Positions 56,038 through 63,970 of a stretch of DNA of 64,000 nucleotides are shown piece by piece. The stretch covers positions 87,724 to 151,723 of the forward strand of contig NZ_ATZJ01000006.1 in the NCBI RefSeq assembly GCF_000428145.1, written 5' to 3'. Under the pieces are notes generated by a model, which saw nothing but the letters and a program-made list of their open reading frames with translations, searched no databases and was not told the DNA's origin. The translations under genes and the position numbers were made by a program. The first letter of the stretch is position 1; every line of letters begins with the position of its first letter. The stretch is from Chitinilyticum litopenaei DSM 21440. GTDB lineage: Bacteria; Pseudomonadota; Gammaproteobacteria; Burkholderiales; Chitinibacteraceae.

Positions 56038-56622
56038 ATGAGTGACCAGCAAGTAGACAATAGCAAGCGGCGGTTTCTGGTAATTGCGACCAGCGCCGCC
56101 GGCGCAGGCGCGGCACTCGGGGTAGCTACCCCGTTTGTTGCCAGTTTCCTGCCTTCCGAGCGGGCCAAGGCCGCCGGCGCACCGGTGGAAGTGGACATCA
56201 GCAAGCTTGAAGCCGGCCAGAAAATCAATGTGGAATGGCGCGGCAAGCCGGTCTGGGTAGTCAAGCGCACGCCGGAAATGGTGGCAGGCCTGCCCAAGCT
56301 CGACAGCAAGCTGGCCGACCCGAAATCCGATGTCGACCACCAGCCCGAGTACTGCAAGAACGGCAACCGCTCGATCAAGCCGGAAATCTGGGTTGCGGTG
56401 GGCGTCTGTACCCACCTGGGCTGTTCACCGACCTTCCGCCCCGATCTGGCGCCCGCCGATCTTGGCGCGGACTGGCTGGGCGGCTTCTACTGCCCCTGTC
56501 ACGGCTCCAAATTCGACCTGGCCGGCCGCGTGTACTCCGGCGTTCCGGCCCCGACCAATCTGGTCATTCCTCCGCACAAATACCTCAGCGACGCCCGTCT
56601 GCTGATCGGTGAAGACAAATAA
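56038..56622 (+). CDS. petA: Ubiquinol-cytochrome c reductase Rieske iron-sulfur subunit
   Basis: 194 aa. N-terminal Tat-like/anchor segment (SKRRFLVIATSAAGAGAALG) and 2Fe-2S motifs CTHLGC and CPCHGSKFD. Part of the bc1 complex. ATG 56038; petB starts 16 bases after the stop. Confidence 0.96.
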   Translation: MSDQQVDNSKRRFLVIATSAAGAGAALGVATPFVASFLPSERAKAAGAPVEVDISKLEAGQKINVEWRGKPVWVVKRTPEMVAGLPKLDSKLADPKSDVDHQPEYCKNGNRSIKPEIWVAVGVCTHLGCSPTFRPDLAPADLGADWLGGFYCPCHGSKFDLAGRVYSGVPAPTNLVIPPHKYLSDARLLIGEDK

Positions 56623-56638
56623 GCGAGGTTAACGAGTC

Positions 56639-58006
56639 ATGAGCAAACTTCTGCAGACCGGACAGCAGGTCCTGAACTGGGTGGATGAGCGTTTCCCGCT
56701 CACCAGCACCTGGAAGGCGCATGTTTCCGAATACTACGCCCCGAAGAACTTCAACTTCTGGTACTTCTTCGGCTCGCTGGCGATGCTGGTGCTGGTCATC
56801 CAGATCGTCACCGGCATTTTCCTGACGATGAACTACAAGCCGGACGGCAATCTGATTCCGGGCACCAACATCTCGGTGGCCTTCGCCTCCGTCGAATACA
56901 TCATGCGCGACGTGGCGGGCGGCAGCATCATCCGCTACATGCACTCCACCGGCGCGTCGATGTTCTTCGTGGTGGTCTACCTGCACATGTTCCGCGGCCT
57001 GATCTACGGCTCGTACAAGAAGCCGCGCGAGCTGGTGTGGATCTTCGGCATGCTGATCTTCCTGTGCCTGATGGCCGAAGCCTTCCTCGGCTACCTGCTG
57101 CCCTGGGGCCAGATGTCCTTCTGGGGCGCCGCGGTAATCGTCAACCTGTTCGCCTCCATCCCGGTGATCGGCCCGGATCTGTCCGAGTTCATCCGTGGCG
57201 ACTTCGTGGTTTCCGACGCGACACTGAACCGCTTCTTCGCGCTGCACGTGATCGCCGTGCCGCTGGTGCTGCTGGGCCTGGTCGTGGCTCACCTGGTGGC
57301 GCTGCATGAAGTCGGCTCCAACAACCCGGACGGCGTGGAAATCAAGAAGAACAAGGATCCGAAGACCGGCATCCCGCTCGACGGCATTCCCTTCCACCCC
57401 TACTACACCGTGAAGGACATTCTCGGCGTGGCAGTCTTCCTGGCCGTATTCTCGGCCATCGTGTTCAGCGTGGCCGGCTTCTCGGCGGAAATGGGCGGCT
57501 TCTTCCTCGAACATCCGAACTTCGATCCGGCCGACCCGCTGAAGACCCCGCCGCACATCGCGCCGGTCTGGTACTTCACGCCCTACTACGCGATTCTGCG
57601 CGCCATCCCGTCCTTCCTGGGCACCCAGGTCTGGGGCGTGCTGGGCATGGGTGCGGCGGTGATGATCATCGCGGCGCTGCCGTGGCTCGACCGTTCGCCG
57701 ATCAAGTCCATCCGCTACCGCAGCACCACCTTCAAGGTGGCGCTGGTACTGTTCCTGATCGCCTTCATCGGCCTGGGCATTCTGGGCGCACTGCCGTCGA
57801 CCAATCTGCGCACCGTGATCGCCCAGATCCTGTCGGTCATCTACTTCGGCTTCTTCCTGGGTATGCCGTTCTACACCAAGAACGAAAAGCCCTCCGCACC
57901 GGTACCTGAGCGGGTTACTTTCAGCACCGCCCGTCAGAAGCTCATGTTCTTCGTGTATGTCGCCATCGCCATCGGCGGCGCGTATGCCTTCGCGAAGCTG
58001 GTGTAA
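56639..58006 (+). CDS. petB: Cytochrome b subunit of bc1 complex
   Basis: 455 aa, eight or more membrane helices; heme-ligand regions and WGATVI-type segment (here SFWGAAVIVNL), PEWY-equivalent PVWYFTPYYAILR. Quinol oxidation at Qo. A chance GGTAT...GTACC spacing at 57860-57906 was examined and rejected as a repeat copy. Confidence 0.96.
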   Translation: MSKLLQTGQQVLNWVDERFPLTSTWKAHVSEYYAPKNFNFWYFFGSLAMLVLVIQIVTGIFLTMNYKPDGNLIPGTNISVAFASVEYIMRDVAGGSIIRYMHSTGASMFFVVVYLHMFRGLIYGSYKKPRELVWIFGMLIFLCLMAEAFLGYLLPWGQMSFWGAAVIVNLFASIPVIGPDLSEFIRGDFVVSDATLNRFFALHVIAVPLVLLGLVVAHLVALHEVGSNNPDGVEIKKNKDPKTGIPLDGIPFHPYYTVKDILGVAVFLAVFSAIVFSVAGFSAEMGGFFLEHPNFDPADPLKTPPHIAPVWYFTPYYAILRAIPSFLGTQVWGVLGMGAAVMIIAALPWLDRSPIKSIRYRSTTFKVALVLFLIAFIGLGILGALPSTNLRTVIAQILSVIYFGFFLGMPFYTKNEKPSAPVPERVTFSTARQKLMFFVYVAIAIGGAYAFAKLV

Positions 58007-58016
58007 GGGGAAAGGA

Positions 58017-58796
58017 ATGAAAAAAATGATTAGCAAGCTCGTGCTGGCATTCGGTCTGGCCGCGTCCGCTCCGGCCTTCGCGGCCAGCGCCGGCGTGCCG
58101 CTGGATGCCGCCAACATCAATCTGCGCGATACCGAAAGCCTGCAGCGCGGCGCACAGACCTTCGTGAACTACTGTCTGTCCTGCCACGGCGCCGCCGTGA
58201 TGCGCTACAACCGCCTGCAGGACATCGGCCTCACCGAAGACCAGATCAAGAACAATCTGATGTTCGCCAGTGACAAGGTCGGCAATACCATGAAGGTGGC
58301 CATGGCCGCGCAGGACGGCAAGCAATGGTTTGGCGCCACCCCGCCCGACCTGTCGCTGATCGCGCGTTCGCGCGGCGCCGACTGGCTGTACAGCTATCTG
58401 CGCGGCTTCTACCGCGACGAAAGCCGTCCGACCGGCTGGAACAACCGCGTGTTCGACAAGGTCGGCATGCCGCACGTGCTGTGGGAGCTGCAGGGCGAGC
58501 AGGTGGCGGTGTACGAGAAGGTGAAGAACCACAGCACCGGCAAGGAAGAAGAAGTACTGACCGGCCTGAAGCTGGAGTCGCCCGGCCTGCTGACCACCAA
58601 GAACGCCAAGGGCGAGCTGGACAACAAGGAGTACGACGATCGCGTGCGTGATCTGGTGAACTACATGGTGTTCATGAGCGAGCCGGTCAAGGTCAAGAAC
58701 GAGCAGATCGGCTATCTGGTGCTGCTCTTCCTGCTCTTCGTGCTGATCCCGATCAGCTACCTGCTGAAGAAGGAATACTGGAAGGACGTCCATTAA
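58017..58796 (+). CDS. petC: Cytochrome c1 subunit of bc1 complex
   Basis: 259 aa with a signal peptide (MKKMISKLVLAFGLAASAPAFA), one heme-binding CLSCHG, and a C-terminal anchor helix (LVLLFLLFVLIPISYLL). Passes electrons to cytochrome c. ATG 58017, AAGGGG upstream. Confidence 0.95.
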   Translation: MKKMISKLVLAFGLAASAPAFAASAGVPLDAANINLRDTESLQRGAQTFVNYCLSCHGAAVMRYNRLQDIGLTEDQIKNNLMFASDKVGNTMKVAMAAQDGKQWFGATPPDLSLIARSRGADWLYSYLRGFYRDESRPTGWNNRVFDKVGMPHVLWELQGEQVAVYEKVKNHSTGKEEEVLTGLKLESPGLLTTKNAKGELDNKEYDDRVRDLVNYMVFMSEPVKVKNEQIGYLVLLFLLFVLIPISYLLKKEYWKDVH

Positions 58797-58933
58797 GATC
58801 GGCAGCGCAGCCCGAGTGCTGTGCGGGAAGCTGGCCCAAAATCCGCGTTTGCCCCGGTGCACCCCGGTTTTGCGCCAGTTCCTGCCCTGCTCCGGGCCTC
58901 GCCCCGCGTTTTCCAGACTGCTGCACTACCCGG

Positions 58934-58964
58934 AACGGACGCCTCGGCGTCCGTTTCGCTTTTC
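58934..58964 (+). terminator. Terminator of petABC
   Basis: AACGGACGC / GCGTCCGTT stem with a 4-nt loop and a T-rich tail, about 140 bp after petC. Confidence 0.85.
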
Positions 58965-58995
58965 TCATGCAAATCAGCAACTTGCCGCGAAATTT

Positions 58996-59025
58996 TTGAA
59001 ATTGCCGGCAACGTCCCGGTACAAT
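58996..59025 (+). promoter_or_regulatory. Sigma-70-type promoter of sspA
   Basis: TTGAAA (58996-59001), 18-bp spacer, TACAAT (59020-59025), about 40 bp before the sspA start and after the petABC terminator. Confidence 0.7.
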
Positions 59026-59065
59026 CGCGCTTTTGTTGCAACCCTCTTGCGCGGAGTCTCCATTC

Positions 59066-59671
59066 ATGATGAAGCTGTACTCGGGCACCGCCTGCCCATT
59101 TAGCCACCGCTGCCGCATTGTGCTCTTTGAAAAGGGCATGGATTTTGAAATCCTGGACGTGGACATCCACAGCAAGCCGGAAGATCTGGCCGTGATGAAC
59201 CCGTACAACGAAGTACCGGTACTGGTCGAGCGTGAACTGCAGCTCTATGAATCCAACATCATCAACGAATACATCGACGAGCGCTTCCCGCACCCGCAGC
59301 TGATGCCGGCCGACCCGGTGATGCGTGCCCGCGCCCGCCTGATGCTGTTCAACTTCGAGCGCGAGCTGTTCATTCACGTCAAGACGCTGGAAGACGGCAG
59401 CAGCAACAAGAAGACCCAGGAAGCCGCCCGCGTGGCCATCCGCGACAGCCTCACCCAGATCGCGCCGATCTTCGCGCGCCAGAAATACATGCTGGGCGAA
59501 GAATTCTCTATGCTGGATGTAGCCATCGGCCCGCTGCTGTGGCGCCTGGAGCACTACGGCATCGAAATCACCAAGGCCATGGCCCCGGTACTGAAGTATG
59601 GCGAGCGCCTCTTCAGCCGTCAGGCCTTCATCGACTCGCTGACCGCCAACGAAAAGGCCATGCGCAAGTAA
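59066..59671 (+). CDS. sspA: Stringent starvation protein A
   Basis: 201 aa glutathione-S-transferase fold: SGTACPFSHRCRIVL, VPVLVE, LYESNIINEYIDERF. Binds RNA polymerase and alters transcription under stress. ATG 59066. Conserved petABC-sspA-sspB order. Confidence 0.95.
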   Translation: MMKLYSGTACPFSHRCRIVLFEKGMDFEILDVDIHSKPEDLAVMNPYNEVPVLVERELQLYESNIINEYIDERFPHPQLMPADPVMRARARLMLFNFERELFIHVKTLEDGSSNKKTQEAARVAIRDSLTQIAPIFARQKYMLGEEFSMLDVAIGPLLWRLEHYGIEITKAMAPVLKYGERLFSRQAFIDSLTANEKAMRK

Positions 59672-59674
59672 CTC

Positions 59675-59730
59675 GGTGAGGGGTGAGGAGTGAGGGGCGA
59701 CACCTCACGCCTCACACCTCGCACCTCACG
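59675..59730. repeat. GTGAGG-type imperfect inverted repeat
   Basis: Left arm of repeated GTGAGG units, right arm of repeated CCTCAC units, with a short centre. Fills the sspA-sspB spacer and could fold into a long hairpin in the mRNA. Confidence 0.75.
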
Positions 59731-59739
59731 GAGAAAACC

Positions 59740-60165
59740 ATGCAAACGACCGTCTCGACCAAACCCTATCTGATCCGCGCACTGCATGAATGGTGCTCCG
59801 ACCAGGGCTTTACGCCGTACCTGGTCGTCGCCGTGCGCCAGAAAATGCAGGTGCCGCAGGAATTCGTGAAAAATGGCGAAATCGTGCTGAACATCAGCTA
59901 CAACGCCACGCGCAACCTGACCATCGGCAACGACTACATCAGCTTCTCGGCGCGCTTCAACGGCGTGTCGCGCGACATCAGCATCCCGGTCGGCGCGGTC
60001 GTGTCGATCTTCGCGCGCGAAAACGGCGAGGGCATGGGCTTCGAATACGAGGGCGTGCCCGAGCACAGCCAGCTCGCCGATGCTCCGGCCAGCAGCGACA
60101 ACCCCGACGACGACGCTCCGCCGCCGCGCCCCAGCGGGCGGCCGCAACTGCGCGTCGTCAAGTAA
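59740..60165 (+). CDS. sspB: ClpXP protease specificity factor SspB
   Basis: 141 aa: STKPYLIRALHEWCSDQGFTPYL start, ISYNATRNL, and a C-terminal ClpX-binding tail (RPQLRVVK). Delivers ssrA-tagged proteins to ClpXP. ATG 59740 with GGAG. Confidence 0.95.
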   Translation: MQTTVSTKPYLIRALHEWCSDQGFTPYLVVAVRQKMQVPQEFVKNGEIVLNISYNATRNLTIGNDYISFSARFNGVSRDISIPVGAVVSIFARENGEGMGFEYEGVPEHSQLADAPASSDNPDDDAPPPRPSGRPQLRVVK

Positions 60166-60175
60166 GCCGCATCCG

Positions 60176-60203
60176 GGGGCCGCGCAAGCGGCCCCTGGTT
60201 TTT
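60176..60203 (+). terminator. Terminator of sspAB
   Basis: GGGGCCGC / GCGGCCCC stem with a GCAA tetraloop followed by a T-run, 11 bp after the sspB stop. Confidence 0.9.
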
Positions 60204-60264
60204 CCGGACTTGGCCGCCCGGGCGACCAGCCGGCATACTGGCGGTTTGCTCCCGCCTTCACACC

Positions 60265-60981
60265 ATGCACACGCGCTCCACGGCCATTACGGCCGGCATC
60301 ACCGACATGCTGCCCCTGCTGGTCGGCGCCGCGCCCTTCGGCCTGATCTTCGGTGCCCTGGCACTCAACGCCGGCCTGAGCCCGCTGCAGACCTTCGGCA
60401 TGTCGCTGCTGGTGTTTGCCGGCTCGGCCCAGTTCATCGCGGTCAGCCTGCTGGCGGCCGGCGTGAGTCTGCCGGTACTTTGGCTGACTACGCTGGTGGT
60501 CAATCTGCGCCATGCACTGTACTCGGCCAGCGTGCAGCCACACATCGGCCACTGGCCCGCGCGCTGGCGCTACCTGCTCAGCTTTGTGCTGACCGATGAA
60601 CTGTTTGCCGTGTTTGATGCCCGCCTGCGCCGCGACGGCGATACGCCCACCACCCGCTGGTACCTGCTGGGCTGTGGTGTGGCGATGTATGGCACCTGGC
60701 TGCTGGCCACGCTGGCCGGCATCGCACTGGGCCAGCAGGTTCCGCAACTGCGCGACTGGGGGCTGGAATTTGCCATGGTGGCCACCTTTGCCGCCATTGT
60801 CGCACCGCAACTGCGGGATTCGCCGGTACTGGTCGCCGCACTGACCGCCAGCGCCTGCGCCCTGCTGCTGCGCGGCCTGCCCTACAAGCTTGATCTGCTG
60901 CTTGCCGCACTGTTCGGCATCCTGGGTGGCATCCTGACAGAAACCCTGTTGCGCCGCCCGGCCGGGGAGCTGCAAGCATGA
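60265..60981 (+). CDS. azlC: AzlC-type branched-chain amino acid exporter subunit
   Basis: 238 aa, about seven helices; APFGLIFGALALNAG and FAGSAQFIA are family marks. Works with AzlD. Overlaps azlD by 4 bases. Confidence 0.88.
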   Translation: MHTRSTAITAGITDMLPLLVGAAPFGLIFGALALNAGLSPLQTFGMSLLVFAGSAQFIAVSLLAAGVSLPVLWLTTLVVNLRHALYSASVQPHIGHWPARWRYLLSFVLTDELFAVFDARLRRDGDTPTTRWYLLGCGVAMYGTWLLATLAGIALGQQVPQLRDWGLEFAMVATFAAIVAPQLRDSPVLVAALTASACALLLRGLPYKLDLLLAALFGILGGILTETLLRRPAGELQA

Positions 60982-61307
60982 GCATCTGGCTTGCCATCAT
61001 CGGGATGGCCATCGTCACCTTTGCCACCCGCGCCCTCTTTATCTTGCCTGGTGATCGCCTGCGTTTTCCGGCCTGGCTGCGGCGCGCCTTGCGCTTTGTC
61101 CCGGCTGCGGTGCTGTCGGCACTGATCGTGCCCATGGCGCTGGCTCCCGCCGGCAGCCTGTGGCTGGACTGGCGCAACCCGTGGCTGATCGGCACGCTGG
61201 TCGCCGGCCTGATCGCCTGGCTCAGCCAGCGCCCCTTGCTGGCGATGTTGCTGAGTTTTGTCGTTTATGCATTCTGGAGCCACGCCATCCAGGGTATTGC
61301 CCTGTAG
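60978..61307 (+). CDS. azlD: AzlD-type exporter subunit
   Basis: 109 aa, about four helices; TFATRALFILPGDRLRFPAW and LRFVPAAVLSALIVP. The last codons and the TAG stop lie inside palindrome copy F. Confidence 0.88.
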   Translation: MSIWLAIIGMAIVTFATRALFILPGDRLRFPAWLRRALRFVPAAVLSALIVPMALAPAGSLWLDWRNPWLIGTLVAGLIAWLSQRPLLAMLLSFVVYAFWSHAIQGIAL

Positions 61308-61339
61308 CCCTTTTCTCTAATAGGCTACAGAGCAATACC
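61293..61339. repeat. 47-bp palindromic element, copy F (best palindrome)
   Basis: GGTATTGC / GCAATACC ends and CTGTAGCC / GGCTACAG inner arms; 18 of 23 positions pair. Lies between convergent azlD and hemerythrin genes and provides the azlD stop. Confidence 0.88.
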
Positions 61340-61343
61340 CTGA

Positions 61344-61796
61344 TCAATGCGACCAGAAGCGATCCAGCCAGCCCTTCTTCTGCCAGCTGCGCTGCGCGCC
61401 GCGCGACAGGAAATGCTCGGTATAGCGCTTGTCGCCTTCCAGAATGTGGTTGGTCAGCCAGTTGCGCAGGAAGTGCAGCAATTCGAACGTCACCGTCTCG
61501 CCAGCCGCCAGCCTTTGCTGCAGCGATTGCATCTGCGCGATCAGCGCCTCGTGGTGGCCCTTGTGCTCCTCGTAATCGGGATAACCCAGAATGCGCATCA
61601 GGCTTTCTTCCACGGTGAAGTGGGTGCGCGTGTAATCGGCCAGCCGGTTGAGGATGGCCGCCGATGCGGCGCTGCCGTGCCGATGGCGGATGGCGTCGTG
61701 CAGCTCGTTGAGCAGCCCCACCAGCACCTTGTGCTGCTCGTCGATTTCCTGAATGCCTACCGAGAGCTCATCCGACCATTCGATCAGCTTGTCCAC
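61344..61796 (-). CDS. Bacteriohemerythrin
   Basis: 150 aa. Di-iron ligands in DEQHK, HFTVEE, HKGHH and LTNHILEGD. Binds O2; may supply or sense oxygen. GTG 61796 chosen because AAGGAG stands 7 bases upstream; the frame extends further without support. Confidence 0.9.
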   Translation of the reverse strand: MDKLIEWSDELSVGIQEIDEQHKVLVGLLNELHDAIRHRHGSAASAAILNRLADYTRTHFTVEESLMRILGYPDYEEHKGHHEALIAQMQSLQQRLAAGETVTFELLHFLRNWLTNHILEGDKRYTEHFLSRGAQRSWQKKGWLDRFWSH

Positions 61797-61907
61797 GGCG
61801 ATCTCCTTGTTCTTGTCGTGAAGACCGCACTGTGACAAAAGCGCGGGCGCGGAGCTTGATCTGCATCAAACCGCAGCAGCGCGCTGCCGCAGCAGGAAAA
61901 GTCGGGC

Positions 61908-62651
61908 TCAGCGCGCCTGATAATCGCTGAAAAACAAGGCATACGGGCGTTGCCGCTGCACCGTGCGCAGCGCCGCCTCATACGCGGGCAGCCATGTCCT
62001 GCCGCTGGCGCTGAATGCCGCATGCAGCGCCTGAGGCGCCTCGGGCAAGGCAAGCAGGCGAATATCGACTCCGCCGGACTGCCGGGCCAGCACCTGGCGC
62101 AGCGAGTCGGCATCCGGGCTGTAATAGCCCTGGATGCGGCCGCGCCGCAGCTTCGCCAGATTGCGCTCGACGACCCGCGCGCCGACCAGCGCCTCCAGCC
62201 GCAAGCGCGGATCGCGCAGCAAGGGCGAGCGGTAGCCGTCGCCCCACACGCCGATGGTCAGTGGCAGCAAATCGTCAATGCCGCGAATCCGGACCAGATT
62301 GCTGTCGGCACGCACCGCCAGCACGCCCTGCATGTGAAAGAACGCGGTTGGCGCGAAGGCAAGCACGCGTTCGCGCTCGGGAGTACGCCCCAGATACAGC
62401 ACCAGATCGTAATCCTGGCGCTGCAGCAGGCGGGGCAAGGGCTGCAGCTTGTACACGGGCTGCACGCCCATTTCGGCGGCAATCAGGTCAAAATAGGCCA
62501 GCGCCGCACCTTGCCGGCCGCGCTCATCGGCCCGGGCTTCGCCGTGGCCGGGCAGCTCGAAGTAGGCGACACGCAGCTGCGGCGGCGCGGCGCCGGCCGG
62601 CACCAGCAGCAGCAATGCACAGAGCATCAAGGCGGTTCGCAGCAGTCTCAT
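61908..62651 (-). CDS. Periplasmic solute-binding protein, family 3-like
   Basis: 247 aa with a signal peptide (MRLLRTALMLCALLLLVPAGAA). Mature part LRVAYFELPGHGEA...GAALAYFDLIAAEMG resembles amino-acid-type binding proteins. No permease or ATPase gene is near, so it may be an orphan or signalling protein. ATG 62651. Confidence 0.78.
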   Translation of the reverse strand: MRLLRTALMLCALLLLVPAGAAPPQLRVAYFELPGHGEARADERGRQGAALAYFDLIAAEMGVQPVYKLQPLPRLLQRQDYDLVLYLGRTPERERVLAFAPTAFFHMQGVLAVRADSNLVRIRGIDDLLPLTIGVWGDGYRSPLLRDPRLRLEALVGARVVERNLAKLRRGRIQGYYSPDADSLRQVLARQSGGVDIRLLALPEAPQALHAAFSASGRTWLPAYEAALRTVQRQRPYALFFSDYQAR

Positions 62652-62670
62652 GCCTGCATTATCGGGAGCC

Positions 62671-63561
62671 TCAGGCAAAGCGGGCAAGCGCCAGCCGGAC
62701 GGTTTCCGCCTGGATGGCCACCGTGTCGGTGATCGGCTCGGCATAGCCGCCGCCCATCGTCACCGCCACGGGCACGCCAAAGCGCCGGCACGCGGCGAAC
62801 ACCTGCCGGTCGCGCTCGGCCAGCCCGGCACGGCTGAGATTCAACTTGCCCAGCCGGTCGCCGGCGTAGCTGTCGGCGCCGGCCAGATAGATCACCAGAT
62901 CGGGTGCGGCCAGCGCGAACAGCTGCGGCAGCGTGCCGGCCAGCAGCGCAAGATAGCTGGCGTCGTCGCAACCGTCGTCCAGCTCGATGTCCCAGTCGCT
63001 GGCTTCCTTGCTAAACGGAAAATTGTTGCGGCCGTGCATGGAAAACGTGAACAGCGCAGGATCATCGCGCAGCATGTGCGCGGTGCCGTTGCCCTGGTGC
63101 ACGTCCAGATCGATCACCAGCGCGCGCCCGATCAATCCTTCCCGCTGCAGCACGCGCAGCGCCACCGCCGAATCGTTGAACACGCAAAAACCGCTGCCAT
63201 GGTCAGCATGGGCATGGTGCGTGCCGCCGGCCAGGCTCACCCCGCAGCCCTCGGCCAGCGCCGCGCGGCAGGCCGCCAGCGTGGCGCCAGTGGACGCGCG
63301 CGAGCGCAGCACCAGCTCCGGCGACCACGGCAGGCCGATCACCCGTTCTTCGGCAGGCGTCAGCAGCCCGGCCAGTTGCCGCTGCACGTAGTCCGGCGCG
63401 TGTGCCGCCAGTAGCTCGTCGGTCGTGGCAACGGGGGTATCAACACACAGCCCTTTCGCAAAAAGGGCTACCTGCTCATACAGCATGGCGTATTTGACCA
63501 CCGGGAAACGGTGGCCCGCCGGCAGCGGCATCGGGTAGTGGTCGGAGCGGTAGATTTTCAT
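62671..63561 (-). CDS. Histone deacetylase-like amidohydrolase
   Basis: 296 aa. Zinc/active-site motifs GGTHHAHADHGSGFCVFND, DLDVHQGNGT and a C-terminal GGGYAE. Bacterial members deacetylate polyamines or other amides; a polyamine link with potGHI is speculation. Codons about 27-42 fall in palindrome copy I and use rare codons (GTA, CTT, TTT, TGT, GTT). Confidence 0.9.
   Translation of the reverse strand: MKIYRSDHYPMPLPAGHRFPVVKYAMLYEQVALFAKGLCVDTPVATTDELLAAHAPDYVQRQLAGLLTPAEERVIGLPWSPELVLRSRASTGATLAACRAALAEGCGVSLAGGTHHAHADHGSGFCVFNDSAVALRVLQREGLIGRALVIDLDVHQGNGTAHMLRDDPALFTFSMHGRNNFPFSKEASDWDIELDDGCDDASYLALLAGTLPQLFALAAPDLVIYLAGADSYAGDRLGKLNLSRAGLAERDRQVFAACRRFGVPVAVTMGGGYAEPITDTVAIQAETVRLALARFA
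63436..63482. repeat. 47-bp palindromic element, copy I (inside the deacetylase-like gene)
   Basis: GGTAT / ATACA ends with inner AGCCCTTT / AAAGGGCT; 15 of 23 positions pair. Confidence 0.75.
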
Positions 63562-63770
63562 GGCAGGAACGGCCTAGGGCGACGCCGGTATTGTAAATGG
63601 CGCAGACGCGGGGAATGGATCTGTGTGGGGAACAGGTTTTCTGCGCCTGCGGCGCGGTGTTTGCATGCCGGGGGTGCCCGGCTGCACGTCAGGGGGCTTG
63701 TCTTGCCAAGCCCCCCGACACCCCCAAGGCGCGCCCGCTCCGCCGGCCCTTCGGGCTACCCTTGTATCTC
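63562..63770. other. Hairpin-rich spacer, REP-like
   Basis: No gene supported. Contains GGGGGCTTG / CAAGCCCCC (63692-63715), a GCCC-TTC-GGGC hairpin near 63748-63758 and a CGGGGGTGCCCGG hairpin near 63669. Resembles a REP-like cluster; may be the target of the IS110 insertion. Confidence 0.55.
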
Positions 63771-63777
63771 GCAGTAC

Positions 63778-63960
63778 TTGGCGGTTAGCTTCCGCCAATC
63801 GGGAGAAGGACAGCTTGTGGATTCCCTTAAGGTCCAAACCTTGTATCGCAGATCAAGCCCTTCTCCCACCTCTTCGCCAGCCTGAACACTGAACGGTAGC
63901 CAAGGGCCCAGACCCTGCATGCACAAGGCAAGTGGGTGAAGTTGGCAAACGCAATCACTG
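63778..63960 (+). ncRNA. Candidate IS110 bridge RNA (left-end non-coding RNA)
   Basis: Fold seen by eye: 5' stem-loop TTGGCGG / CCGCCAA (63778-63798); then GGGAGAAGG / CCTTCTCCC (63801-63809 with 63859-63867) closing a 49-nt region with inner GCTTG / CAAGC and AAGGT / ACCTT stems; then GCCAA / TTGGC (63899-63903 with 63942-63946) closing a second loop. This matches the known order of a bridge RNA: 5' hairpin, target-binding loop, donor-binding loop. Ends about 10 bp before the transposase start. Exact ends and guides not determined. Confidence 0.5.
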
Positions 63961-63970
63961 GAAACAAGCA

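Noticed and set aside
57860..57906. GGTAT...GTACC at 47-bp spacing in petB
   Set aside because: The inner AGCC/GGCT arms are absent and the sequence encodes an ordinary conserved cytochrome b segment; taken as chance.
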